Positions 42,172 through 51,372 of a stretch of DNA of 64,000 nucleotides are shown here, piece after piece. The notes under the pieces were generated by a model. The model was not told the origin of the DNA. It saw only the letters and a program-made list of their open reading frames with translations, and did no database searches. The DNA comes from CAZYBO01 sp964645205 (GTDB lineage Bacteria; Pseudomonadota; Alphaproteobacteria; Rickettsiales; SXRF01): assembly GCA_964645205.1 (NCBI GenBank), contig CAZYBO010000003.1, forward strand, positions 1 to 64,000, read 5' to 3'. How positions within the stretch are numbered: position 1 is the first letter of the stretch; every line of letters starts with the position of its first letter. The translations under genes and the position numbers were made by a program.

Positions 42172-43284
42172 CTATGCTCGATATAGTGCGCCGCCGGTAA
42201 CGGCCTTCAGAGCGCCTGTAGTGCTTGGAATCGATAGTGGCAGCCGGTGAAGAGAGCGCACAGCAAGGAATGCGAACGCTTGCGCTTCCAGCGCATCCCC
42301 GATCCAACCCAGTGATTCCACTGCGTACACATCCTGCAACCGCCTGCGCAACGCCTGCATCAACGCAGGGTTGTGTCTCCCGCCGCCGGAGACGAACCAT
42401 TGTTTCGCGGGCATCGGGAAAAACGCCGCACTTTTTTCCACGGCGGCGGCAGTGAACTCAGTGAGCGTAGCCGCTCCGTCCTCGCTGGAGAGATGCGCAA
42501 TTTTATCGAGGGTGAAATAATTCCGGTCGAGCGATTTAGGCGGGTGGCGTTCAAAAAACGGATCGTTGAGCATGGCAGCAACCAACGCATCATCACATTT
42601 CCCAGCCAGCGCAAGTGCGCCGTCGCGATCAAAATCCTGCTTGGTTTTTTTATAGACCCAGTCGTTGAGCAACACATTACCGGGGCCGGTATCGAAGGCT
42701 AGTACATCGAGCGCGGTGACCGCATCGCCGGTATATTCCGAGCGCCCGATCCATGTGATATTCGCGATGCCACCGATATTGACGACCACCACCGGAAGCT
42801 CCATATGCCGCGCCAGCGCTGCATGATAAAGCGGCACGAGCGGTGCGCCTTCTCCGCCTGCAGCCATATCGCGGCGACGGAAATCGCAGACCACGTCGAT
42901 GCCGGTTTTCTCTGCCAGCAACGCACCGTTGCCGATCTGCCATGTAATATGTTCCGACGGCCTGTGGCTTACCGTCTGTCCATGGAAGCCGATAACGCGC
43001 ACGTCGCGCCGGTGCAAACCGGCCTGTTTGAGCAGCGCTTTTACCGCGTCGGCATGACGCAGGGTAATTTCCTGTTCCACCGCCAGCATGTCGCCGCGCC
43101 CGTAGACCGCCTCGCGCAGCCTCAGCATCGTGTCGTTTTCAAAGGGCTGGGTGAGCCAGCCGCCGAACGCCAGTATATGCTCGCCGTCGGTACGGATCAG
43201 CGCCGCGTCAATGCCGTCCAGCGAGGTTCCGCTCATCAAACCCAGCGCCCAGACGCCCTCTTCCTGCATTTCTTCCATATTCAT
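42172..43284 (-). CDS. anmK: Anhydro-N-acetylmuramic acid kinase
   Basis: AnmK phosphorylates and opens 1,6-anhydro-MurNAc during cell-wall recycling. The 370-aa product has the opening GLMSGTSLDGIDAALIRTDG, the VIGFHGQTVSHRP catalytic region, VVVNIGGIANITWIG and the closing ASTAC-kinase block FVSGGGRHNPALMQAL. It is divergent from tyrS across 86 bp, the usual arrangement in many alphaproteobacteria. AGGATA precedes the ATG at 43284. Confidence 0.95.
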   Translation of the reverse strand: MNMEEMQEEGVWALGLMSGTSLDGIDAALIRTDGEHILAFGGWLTQPFENDTMLRLREAVYGRGDMLAVEQEITLRHADAVKALLKQAGLHRRDVRVIGFHGQTVSHRPSEHITWQIGNGALLAEKTGIDVVCDFRRRDMAAGGEGAPLVPLYHAALARHMELPVVVVNIGGIANITWIGRSEYTGDAVTALDVLAFDTGPGNVLLNDWVYKKTKQDFDRDGALALAGKCDDALVAAMLNDPFFERHPPKSLDRNYFTLDKIAHLSSEDGAATLTEFTAAAVEKSAAFFPMPAKQWFVSGGGRHNPALMQALRRRLQDVYAVESLGWIGDALEAQAFAFLAVRSLHRLPLSIPSTTGALKAVTGGALYRA

Positions 43285-43370
43285 CGTGTTTATCCTGTTG
43301 CTTCTTATTAAGAAGAACTTAATCTATATAGGTTAATAGAACTATAATTCACCCTGCAACAGGTTGCTTC

Positions 43371-44777
43371 ATGACTCAATACACCTCTGAATTCATGCGC
43401 GTGATGGAAGAGCGCGGGTTTATCCACCAGTGCACCGCTGGCGAAGAAATGGATAAACGCCTCACCAAAGACCGCACCGTCGCCTATATCGGCTTCGATT
43501 GCACCGCGCCGAGCCTGCATGTGGGCAGCCTGATCCAGATCATGGCGCTGCGCTGGCTACAAAAGACCGGTCACAAGCCGATCGTACTGCTCGGCGGCGG
43601 CACCACGAAAGTGGGCGATCCGTCGGGTAAGGATGAGGCACGGAAAATTCTCACGCCGCAGGACATCCAAAACAACCTCACCAGCATTCGCGGCACGTTC
43701 GAGCAATATATTCGCTTCGGCGCGGGCACTACCGATGCAATTTTGGTCAACAACGCCGAATGGCTCGATAAGCTGAATTATATCGACTTCCTGCGCGACT
43801 ATGGAAAATATTTCTCGGTCAACCGCATGCTGACGCAAGACAGCGTGAAGATGCGCTTAGACCGCGAGCAGAATCTCAGCTTCCTCGAATTTAATTACAT
43901 GATTTTGCAAGCCTACGATTTTGTAGAGTTGAATCAGCGCTACGGCTGCACATTACAGATCGGCGGCAGCGACCAGTGGGGCAATATCATCATGGGTATC
44001 GATCTGCAGCGGCGCATCGATGCGGAAAAACGTTTCCAGCCCATGTCGATTGAAAAAGGCGGCAAGAAAATGCTCAAGGTGCTGGAGGTGCAACCCATGA
44101 TCCAGTCCAAACGCACCGACCAGCGCGACTATACGCCCGATGCCTTCATGCGTTACATCAATCAGGGTGACGGCCGCGAGCTGTATGGCATGACCACGCC
44201 ACTGCTGGCAACGGCTGCAGGCGCGAAGATGGGCAAGACCGCATCCGGCGCGGTATGGCTGAGTAAGGATATGCTCAGCGCCTACGATTACTGGCAGTTC
44301 TGGCGCAACACGGAAGACGCCGATGTCGGCCGTTTCCTGCGCCTGTTCACCGAACTACCGATGAAGGAAATTGCCAAGCTCGAAGCACTCAAGGGCGCCG
44401 ACATCAACGAAGCGAAAAAGATCCTCGCGCATGAAGTGACCAAGCTCGCGCACGGCGACCGCGCCGCAAAGCAAGCCGCCGAAACCGCGAAGAAAACCTT
44501 CGAGGAAAAAGGCGTGGGTGAAGACATCCCCGTGTTCAACATTTCCAACGCCGATATGGGGCGTGGCATCCCGGCCTATGAACTGTTCCGGCAGACCGGC
44601 CTTGCCGTGTCCGGTGGCGAGGCGCGCAGGCTAATTCGCGGCGGTGGCGCACGCGTCAACGACCAGAAGGTGGATGACGAGAACGAATTGATCACGCCTG
44701 CATTGTTCAAAAGCGGCGCGTCGGTGAAATTATCGGCGGGGAAGAAAAAGCATTTGATCGTGAAGCTGGTCAGCTAA
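43371..44777 (+). CDS. tyrS: Tyrosyl-tRNA synthetase
   Basis: The enzyme charges tRNA-Tyr. The 468-aa product is class I, with the HIGH-type motif as HVGSL (DCTAPSLHVGSLIQI), the KMSKS-type motif as KMGKT, tyrosine-binding residues in GSDQWGNIIMG, and a C-terminal S4 RNA-binding domain (VSGGEARRLIRGGGARVNDQKV). A reduced palindrome (44782-44811) between it and the convergent AsmA-like gene may serve as terminator for both. Confidence 0.96.
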   Translation: MTQYTSEFMRVMEERGFIHQCTAGEEMDKRLTKDRTVAYIGFDCTAPSLHVGSLIQIMALRWLQKTGHKPIVLLGGGTTKVGDPSGKDEARKILTPQDIQNNLTSIRGTFEQYIRFGAGTTDAILVNNAEWLDKLNYIDFLRDYGKYFSVNRMLTQDSVKMRLDREQNLSFLEFNYMILQAYDFVELNQRYGCTLQIGGSDQWGNIIMGIDLQRRIDAEKRFQPMSIEKGGKKMLKVLEVQPMIQSKRTDQRDYTPDAFMRYINQGDGRELYGMTTPLLATAAGAKMGKTASGAVWLSKDMLSAYDYWQFWRNTEDADVGRFLRLFTELPMKEIAKLEALKGADINEAKKILAHEVTKLAHGDRAAKQAAETAKKTFEEKGVGEDIPVFNISNADMGRGIPAYELFRQTGLAVSGGEARRLIRGGGARVNDQKVDDENELITPALFKSGASVKLSAGKKKHLIVKLVS

Positions 44778-44781
44778 TCGC

Positions 44782-44811
44782 TGTCATCCTTCGCGTACGC
44801 TCAGGATGGCA
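44782..44811. repeat. Reduced TGTCATCC palindrome
   Basis: TGTCATCC and GGATGGCA flank TTCGCGTACGCTCA, a remnant or half unit of the TGTCATCCTGAGCG family. It lies between the convergent tyrS and AsmA-like genes. Confidence 0.7.
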
Positions 44812-47800
44812 TTATTCGGTTTTCGCAGGCTTATCCGCCCCATCGAAAATATTGCGCAGGAATCCCGGCGTAAGCATCGAAAGCGGATTTACCGATACGT
44901 CCGGCTTTTCTTCCGTGCCCTTTACGCTGTAGCGCGCGGCAAAGATACCCTGCTTATCGCTGCCGGTAAGTAACCCGCCCACTAACGGTACCTTGCCCAG
45001 CACGTTGTTGAAGGTGTAGGCGGGCACGACGGTGCCCTGAATATCCAGCGTCTTTTTGGGAAAGGTGATGGTGCCGTCGGCGCTCAGGCCTACCGCCGAA
45101 CCGAAGGTTTTCGCATCATTTAGCGTCAGCACGTCGTTTTGCAGCGTAAACGGTGCGGCCAGCTTGGTAAAGCGAATGCCATTGCCCTGCAGCGCGTCGA
45201 TAAAGCCGGTGAGCGAGGCCAGCGAAAGAATGCGCGCAAGCACAGGCGCGTCCTTGATGACATGCTCGGTGATGACCGCGCGCCCCTTAAGCGTGCTGCC
45301 GGTAGCGGCCTCGTCGTAATTACCGGTGATGGTCAGCTCGCCGCCTTCCATGCTGTCGATAACGCCGAATGACTTAAGCAAAGCCCCGGCATCTTTGGCG
45401 TTGAGTGAAAACTGGCGCTTACCCTTGGGATTACGCAGGATGCGCAGGTTGAATTCCTTGGCGTCGCCAACCTGTCCGCTGATATTCGCCTTGCTGCATA
45501 TCCGTACGTCGCAATTTGCCTCTCCCTTAACTTTCGCAAGCTCGCCCGTGCCGGTGATAACGCGCGCAACATCGGCATCAAGCCGCAGGGCGGGGAAATT
45601 TGCAAACGAGAATGTACTCTCCTCACCTTCGGCCAACGGGGGATTGACTATACCGCTGATGTCGGCGGATGCGCCCTTCGCGACCATCGCCCTGCCCCCT
45701 TCGATCAATTCGTAATCGAATGTGGAAAGCACGGTATTGCCCAGCGCGATGTCGCGTACGCTGGCGCTCTGGATTTCCGTCAGGTCGCGGTTGAGTACCG
45801 CGCTGCCGCCGGCCTTTATGCCATCGCCGCTTAAGTGGAATTTCGGGATGGTGACGATGCCATCGCGCTTTTCCGCTTCGATGGTGAAAGTCGCCGCCGT
45901 TTTTTCCGGCTTCGTCCATGCGATGGTGGCAAGCGATACGGTAGCATCGGTCAAGTCGATAGTCGCCACCGAGGACTCCGCGTTATCGCCGAGCTTTACC
46001 TTCGCCTTCACACCGAGCGTGCCTTTGAGGAACGGAAACGCGGGGTAGCCGAATTTCGGCAACGCCTCAACCGGTGCAGCAGCCGTCACGTCGATCAGCG
46101 TGTCGAACCCGTCCTCGGGCGTAAACAGGTAGCTTACATCGGATTCCGATACGGATGCGCCGTTGACGTTGCCCTTACCCTTGAACGTCACCGCACGGCT
46201 GTTTACCAGCAATTCGCCTTCCGCACCCTCGATGTCGAATTTTTTCATGAACCCTTCCTGCGCGATGTCTTTGAGCTTGGCTACGACATCGTAGGAAACA
46301 TCGTCCTCGGAGCCCTCGGGCGCGAAGAAATGGAAGCCAAGCTCCGCATGCAGCGTGCCGGAGCCTTTGATTGCGTCTGCTTTCAGGTTCAGGTGGTCGG
46401 CATGGCCGAGGCGCGGGAGTTTCAGGAAAGCCACCGCGTCCTTGGCTGTTACACTGGCATCAATGCCGATCGTGATATACGGATTGTCGGCGTTGAGATC
46501 GTCGAGCGCGAGTTTGCCTGCGGTGATTTTGCTGCCTTCGAGGTAATCGGCATGGGCAATGTCAGCGGAAAGCGACACGCCGTCTACATGGATGACACCC
46601 TTGACATTATGCACCTGCGGATGCTCCGGCAGGTAGCGAATAGTGGCGCCTTCCAGCGCAATCGAGGCATCCACGGCCTCCTTCGGCAGCACCGGCTTGG
46701 CCAGATCGCCTGCCTGAATATCGACATGCACCTCCGCGCGGGTCACCTTGCCGTTAGTGATATTGGTGGTGACCCACTCGCGCGATACCGGCGAAAGGCT
46801 CGGCGGCCAGAACAGATTGACGCTTCCGGCATTGCCGTTTTCCAATATGAGTTTGGCGCTGACCGCCGTCCCTTCTTCTTTTAGGCCGATTGCCGCATCG
46901 CCGCTGATCAGCGTGCCGTCTACATCCAACGCCAGTGCGCTGATTCGTATGGCTTTCGCATCATCTGCCAGCGTACCGGCAACGCGCAGCGAATTAACCG
47001 GCACGCTTCCTGCGAGCTGGTCTGAATCGATGCTGCCCTTGCCGCCTTCCAGGGTAAAGGCCATATTTTGCAGGGAGCCTTCCTTGGTGAAGGACAGTTT
47101 CGATTGACCTGAAAGCGGCACGTTCACCGCGCTGACAATGGAATTCTCGACGAACAGCGACGTCAGCAGGCCGGGCGCGACATCCCTGAAATCGAACGCG
47201 GCGTCGATGGTGGGCAAATCGCGCCCCATCAATATATGCGCCTGCAACGAGGATTCCTTATCGCCGTAAATCATCTGCGCGGCGGACGCTACCGCGATCT
47301 CGCCTTTACGGTTGCGCCCGGCCTGTATATCCACATGCGTCAGCTTGAAAAACACGCCCTGTTTCAGATTACCGATGCTTACATTGGCGTCGCGTATCGC
47401 AACGCGTTTCAATGCGCGCAGGTTCCCGGCATCGTCCGATGAGAGCAACGGCGCGAGCAGCGCCACCACGGACACGGTAGGCGGCGCTTCCGCACCTCCT
47501 TCGTGGCTACCGAAGCCGAAGCTGATGCTGCGGTCTTCGTTCTGGAGCAGGCTGATTACCGGCTTATTGATGGTGATGGAGGCGGGCAGCAACTTCCCCA
47601 TCGGTAACGAGAGCAGGTCGATGCCGAGTGAAATTTCCGGGAAGGATGAGAATACGCGTCCCTCCCGCGTGAGCACCTTCACGTCACGCACACGGATGTC
47701 AATCGGGTGCCGCCAGCCGTCCCAGATCAACCATGTTTCTCCGACATCGACGGTGTATGTACCGTCGGTCGCCGCCAGCATGCCTTCAATGGTAGGAGTA

Positions 47801-47928
47801 AGCCTTTCCAGCGAGCGCGGCCCCGTGGCGACCCACAGCAGAAGCGCATTGAACGCAAGCAGCCCCAGCACGATAATGCCGAGGAGCGAACCTACGATAA
47901 TCTTGCGTAATTCGTGCTTTAGTGACAT
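44812..47928 (-). CDS. AsmA-like / DUF3971 envelope protein (YhdP type)
   Basis: The 1038-aa product has a short cytoplasmic N terminus, one transmembrane helix (IIVGSLLGIIVLGLLAFNALLLWVA) and a very long beta-rich periplasmic body. The C-terminal 150 residues (GRAVITEHVIKDAPVLARILSLASLTGFIDAL; AVGLSADGTITFPKKTLDIQGTVVPAYTFNNVLGKVPLVGGLLTG) are the AsmA-type C-terminal domain of YhdP/TamB relatives, which are thought to bridge the envelope and carry phospholipids to the outer membrane. It is a single gene convergent with tyrS and divergent from glnE. Confidence 0.85.
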   Translation of the reverse strand: MSLKHELRKIIVGSLLGIIVLGLLAFNALLLWVATGPRSLERLTPTIEGMLAATDGTYTVDVGETWLIWDGWRHPIDIRVRDVKVLTREGRVFSSFPEISLGIDLLSLPMGKLLPASITINKPVISLLQNEDRSISFGFGSHEGGAEAPPTVSVVALLAPLLSSDDAGNLRALKRVAIRDANVSIGNLKQGVFFKLTHVDIQAGRNRKGEIAVASAAQMIYGDKESSLQAHILMGRDLPTIDAAFDFRDVAPGLLTSLFVENSIVSAVNVPLSGQSKLSFTKEGSLQNMAFTLEGGKGSIDSDQLAGSVPVNSLRVAGTLADDAKAIRISALALDVDGTLISGDAAIGLKEEGTAVSAKLILENGNAGSVNLFWPPSLSPVSREWVTTNITNGKVTRAEVHVDIQAGDLAKPVLPKEAVDASIALEGATIRYLPEHPQVHNVKGVIHVDGVSLSADIAHADYLEGSKITAGKLALDDLNADNPYITIGIDASVTAKDAVAFLKLPRLGHADHLNLKADAIKGSGTLHAELGFHFFAPEGSEDDVSYDVVAKLKDIAQEGFMKKFDIEGAEGELLVNSRAVTFKGKGNVNGASVSESDVSYLFTPEDGFDTLIDVTAAAPVEALPKFGYPAFPFLKGTLGVKAKVKLGDNAESSVATIDLTDATVSLATIAWTKPEKTAATFTIEAEKRDGIVTIPKFHLSGDGIKAGGSAVLNRDLTEIQSASVRDIALGNTVLSTFDYELIEGGRAMVAKGASADISGIVNPPLAEGEESTFSFANFPALRLDADVARVITGTGELAKVKGEANCDVRICSKANISGQVGDAKEFNLRILRNPKGKRQFSLNAKDAGALLKSFGVIDSMEGGELTITGNYDEAATGSTLKGRAVITEHVIKDAPVLARILSLASLTGFIDALQGNGIRFTKLAAPFTLQNDVLTLNDAKTFGSAVGLSADGTITFPKKTLDIQGTVVPAYTFNNVLGKVPLVGGLLTGSDKQGIFAARYSVKGTEEKPDVSVNPLSMLTPGFLRNIFDGADKPAKTE

Positions 47929-47973
47929 GCGCTACAAATAATGTATCTTGCCTGCAAAGGGAACATTTAATCT

Positions 47974-50778
47974 ATGCTGAACCTACACGACCCCGGAATG
48001 CAGCAACGGCTGGAAACCATCGTACAGGCGCACTCGCCGTACCTGTCGCACCTGCTGACCGCCCATCCCGGCATCCTGCCGCAGGTTTGCAATGACGGCG
48101 TAGCGGCCCCCTACGCGGAGCTGATGGAATCGCTTTCGATCTGCAACCTTGATGAAACTGCGGACATGCTTATGCAGCGCCTGCGCGTGGCGAAAGGCAA
48201 GCTCGCGTTGATGGTGGCGCTGGCAGACATCGCAGAGCTATGGAAACTGGAAGAAGTCACCGGCGCATTATCAGCATTTGCCGACCGCGCGGTGGCGCTT
48301 TCCATCGATACGCTGCTGCGCATCGCGCACCAGCGCGGGGAAATATTGCTGCGCGACCTCGGCCTGCCGTCGCAGGATAGCGGTATCGTCGTGCTGGGCA
48401 TGGGTAAGCTCGGCGCGGGCGAGCTGAATTATTCAAGCGACATCGACCTGATCATTTTCTACGAACCGGGGAAAATCGGTTATAAGGGGCGCCATAGCGA
48501 ACAGCGCTTCATGAATAAGCTGGCGCAGGAGCTGGTGCATGTCATGCAGGAGCGCACGAAGGACGGGTACGTGTTTCGCACCGACCTTCGCCTCCGCCCC
48601 GATCCCGCCTCGACGCCCCCTGCCATTACCATCGACGCGGCCGCAAGTTATTACGAGAGCGTCGGGCAGAACTGGGAACGCGCGGCAATGATCAAGGCGC
48701 GCGCCATCGCCGGAGATATTCCGGCAGGCGAACTGTTCATGAAAAACCTGACGCCGTTCATGTGGCGCAGGAGCCTCGATTTCGCATCGATCAACGACAT
48801 TCACTCGATCAAGCGGCAGATGGACACGCGGCAGGGCAAGGACATGCAGATGCGCGGGCATAATATCAAGCTCGGCATGGGCGGTATCCGCGAAATTGAA
48901 TTTTACGTACAGATCCACCAGCTCATCTGGGGCGGCCGCGAGCCGACGCTGCGCGCGCGCCCTACTTGCGAAACCCTTATGCAGCTTGCCGCACTCGGGC
49001 GCATTACGCAGGACATCGCCGATGCGCTGAAAGAAGCATACGGTTTCCTGCGCAAGCTGGAGCACCGGCTGCAAATGGTCGCGGATGAACAGACGCACAC
49101 CCTCCCGGAATCGGATGCGGTGATCGCCTCCATCTCCGCTTTCATGGGATTCGCGTCGGTAGCGGATTTTGAACATACCCTCCTGGGGTATCTGCACAGG
49201 GTGCATGATGTGTATGCATCCTCGTTCAAAGGCGCGGAAAAACTTGGCGATGTCGGCAACCTCGTATTTACCGGCGTGAGCCATGATCCCGACACGCTGG
49301 AAACGCTGCGGAAATTCGGCTATGCCAGCCCGGAGACCGTGTCGGAAATCGTGATGGGATGGCATCACGGCTCCTGCCGCGCCACGCGAACCAAGCGCGC
49401 GCGCGAGCTGCTCACCGAGTTAATGCCTGCGCTTATCAAGCGGCTCGCTGAAACCGCCAATCCCGATGCGGCCTTCCTCAAATTCAACGAATTCCTCAGA
49501 AACCTGCCTGCCGGCGTGCAACTTTTCTCACTGTTTCAGGCGAACCCGCAACTGCTCGGGCTGATCGCGGATATTCTAGGAAGCGCTCCTAGCCTCGCTG
49601 AACGCCTGAGTAAATCGCCAAGCCTGCTCGACGCGGTAATAAGCCCGGATTTTTATGCGGCGTTGCCGCCGGTGGAGCTGCTGCTGTTGCAGCTTCGCGA
49701 CGCCGTTTCCCTCGATCGCGATTTCGAGGAGCATATGGACGGGTTGCGCCGTTTCCGCAATGAAAAGCAATTCCATGCAGGGGTGCATCTGCTCAAAGGG
49801 TTGGTAACCGCGCACGAATCCGGGGCATTCCTCGCCAACCTCGCCGATTTGATGGTGGAAGAAACCTTGCGCGCAGTGACGGAGGAATTCAAACGCAGCT
49901 ACGGCACGATCGCGGGCAGCCACTTTGCCGTCATAGCGCTGGGAAAGCTCGGCAGCCGCGAGATGACGTTCAGCTCCGATATTGACCTTGTGTTCATCTA
50001 CGAAGTACCGGATTTCGAGCACTGGTCGGACGGTGAAAAATCGTTCACCGCCAGCGTTTATTTCAACCGTTTCGCGCAGCGATTCCTGCATGCGCTGACT
50101 TTCTTGGGCAATGACGGAAGACTGTATGAGGTGGATACGCGCCTGCGCCCGTCGGGTAAACAGGGGCTGCTTGCGGTGAGCGTGCGCGCGCTTGATCATT
50201 ATTTCACCGAGCTGGCGTGGACGTTTGAATATATGGCCTTCACCAAGGCGCGCGTAGTGTGCGCCAATAGCACGTTGGGCGAAAAACTTTCCGCGTTTAT
50301 CTGCGAACAGGTTCGCAAACCCCGCGATGCCGCAAAGCTGAAAACGGATGTCTGCGATATGCGCGAGCGGATGGAAGCCGAGTTCGGCACAAAAAATCCC
50401 TGGCACATCAAATATGTGCGCGGCGGGCTGGTTGACCTCGATTTTATCGCACAGTATCTGCTGCTACTCCATGCGCCGTCTACCCCCGGCGCACAACCCG
50501 GCAGCACGCGCCAAACCATAGTGTGGCTAAGACAGAACGGCCTGCTGGCATCCGATATCGCCGATAGCCTGCTGGCCGCCGACCATTTCCTCGGGCAGAT
50601 TTTCAATATGCTGCGCCTGTGCACCGATTCGGATTTCGACGACAGAACCACGCCCCCCGGCCTGAAAAAACTCCTGTGCCAAGCCGTGGGAAGCCCGGAT
50701 TTCGAGACTCTCACCACACAACTGATTACCATTGAACAGGACGTATACCGGCACTATATTGCCCTAGTCGCTACCTAA
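47974..50778 (+). CDS. glnE: Glutamine synthetase adenylyltransferase / adenylyl-removing enzyme
   Basis: GlnE modifies glutamine synthetase according to nitrogen status. The 934-aa product contains two nucleotidyltransferase domains, each with the G-S/G-x11-D-x-D pattern: LGMGKLGAGELNYSSDIDLIIFYE (deadenylylation, near residue 140-165) and LGKLGSREMTFSSDIDLVFIYE (adenylylation, near 652-675), each followed by a GlnD-PII-type helical region. Length is normal for the family. Bcp follows 19 bp downstream. Confidence 0.96.
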   Translation: MLNLHDPGMQQRLETIVQAHSPYLSHLLTAHPGILPQVCNDGVAAPYAELMESLSICNLDETADMLMQRLRVAKGKLALMVALADIAELWKLEEVTGALSAFADRAVALSIDTLLRIAHQRGEILLRDLGLPSQDSGIVVLGMGKLGAGELNYSSDIDLIIFYEPGKIGYKGRHSEQRFMNKLAQELVHVMQERTKDGYVFRTDLRLRPDPASTPPAITIDAAASYYESVGQNWERAAMIKARAIAGDIPAGELFMKNLTPFMWRRSLDFASINDIHSIKRQMDTRQGKDMQMRGHNIKLGMGGIREIEFYVQIHQLIWGGREPTLRARPTCETLMQLAALGRITQDIADALKEAYGFLRKLEHRLQMVADEQTHTLPESDAVIASISAFMGFASVADFEHTLLGYLHRVHDVYASSFKGAEKLGDVGNLVFTGVSHDPDTLETLRKFGYASPETVSEIVMGWHHGSCRATRTKRARELLTELMPALIKRLAETANPDAAFLKFNEFLRNLPAGVQLFSLFQANPQLLGLIADILGSAPSLAERLSKSPSLLDAVISPDFYAALPPVELLLLQLRDAVSLDRDFEEHMDGLRRFRNEKQFHAGVHLLKGLVTAHESGAFLANLADLMVEETLRAVTEEFKRSYGTIAGSHFAVIALGKLGSREMTFSSDIDLVFIYEVPDFEHWSDGEKSFTASVYFNRFAQRFLHALTFLGNDGRLYEVDTRLRPSGKQGLLAVSVRALDHYFTELAWTFEYMAFTKARVVCANSTLGEKLSAFICEQVRKPRDAAKLKTDVCDMRERMEAEFGTKNPWHIKYVRGGLVDLDFIAQYLLLLHAPSTPGAQPGSTRQTIVWLRQNGLLASDIADSLLAADHFLGQIFNMLRLCTDSDFDDRTTPPGLKKLLCQAVGSPDFETLTTQLITIEQDVYRHYIALVAT

Positions 50779-50797
50779 ACCCGATAAGGAGAAGCCT

Positions 50798-51292
50798 ATG
50801 ACAGCTCAAGCCGCACGCAATATTCCCGCCCCGCTTAATGCCGGAACGAAGGCTCCCGATTTTTCCATGCCGACGGATGAAGGCGACACCGTAAGCCTTG
50901 CCGGATTGAAGGGCAAAAACATCGTGCTGTATTTCTACCCGAAGGACGATACCCCCGGCTGCACTATCGAAGCCAAGGATTTCCGCGATCATATCAAGGA
51001 ATTCGGCAAGTTCGACACGGTGGTGATCGGCGTATCGAAAGACTCTATCGACAGCCACGGCAAGTTCCGCGAAAAATACTGCCTGCCCTTTCCGCTCGCC
51101 TCCGACGAAAGCGGCGCGGTGTGCGAAGCCTATGGCACGTGGGGCGAAAAAAGCATGTACGGCAAAACCTACATGGGCATCGAGCGCACCACCTACCTCA
51201 TCGACAAAACCGGCACCATCCGCAACGTATGGCGCAAGGTGAAGGTGGATGGGCATGTGGAAGAAGTGTTGAATACCGTAAAAACGATGTAG
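50798..51292 (+). CDS. bcp: Thioredoxin-dependent peroxiredoxin, BCP/PrxQ family
   Basis: This enzyme reduces hydroperoxides. The 164-aa product has GTKAPDFSMPTDEGD and the active site YFYPKDDTPGCTIEAKDFRD, with the peroxidatic Cys in P-G-C-T. In E. coli BCP a second Cys lies five residues on; here that position is Lys (TIEAK), so this copy is a 1-Cys type or uses a later cysteine (YCLPF or VCEAYG). The AAGGAGAA site lies 7 bp before the ATG. Confidence 0.95.
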   Translation: MTAQAARNIPAPLNAGTKAPDFSMPTDEGDTVSLAGLKGKNIVLYFYPKDDTPGCTIEAKDFRDHIKEFGKFDTVVIGVSKDSIDSHGKFREKYCLPFPLASDESGAVCEAYGTWGEKSMYGKTYMGIERTTYLIDKTGTIRNVWRKVKVDGHVEEVLNTVKTM

Positions 51293-51298
51293 AAAACC

Positions 51299-51365
51299 GT
51301 CATCCTGAACGTAGTGAAGGATCCACTTGCGGCAAAGAAAGATCCTTCGCTGCGCTCAGGATGAC
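51299..51365. repeat. TGTCATCCTGA palindromic repeat
   Basis: GTCATCCTGAACGTAGTGAAGGATCC pairs with GATCCTTCGCTGCGCTCAGGATGAC. It lies between the convergent bcp and uvrD-like genes and probably acts as a bidirectional terminator. Confidence 0.88.
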
Positions 51366-51372
51366 ACTCCGT

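Noticed and set aside
45835..46884. 349-codon open frame opposite the AsmA-like gene
   Set aside because: The minus strand encodes a continuous AsmA/DUF3971 protein with its hallmark C terminus; the opposite frame is Arg/Phe/His-rich and featureless.
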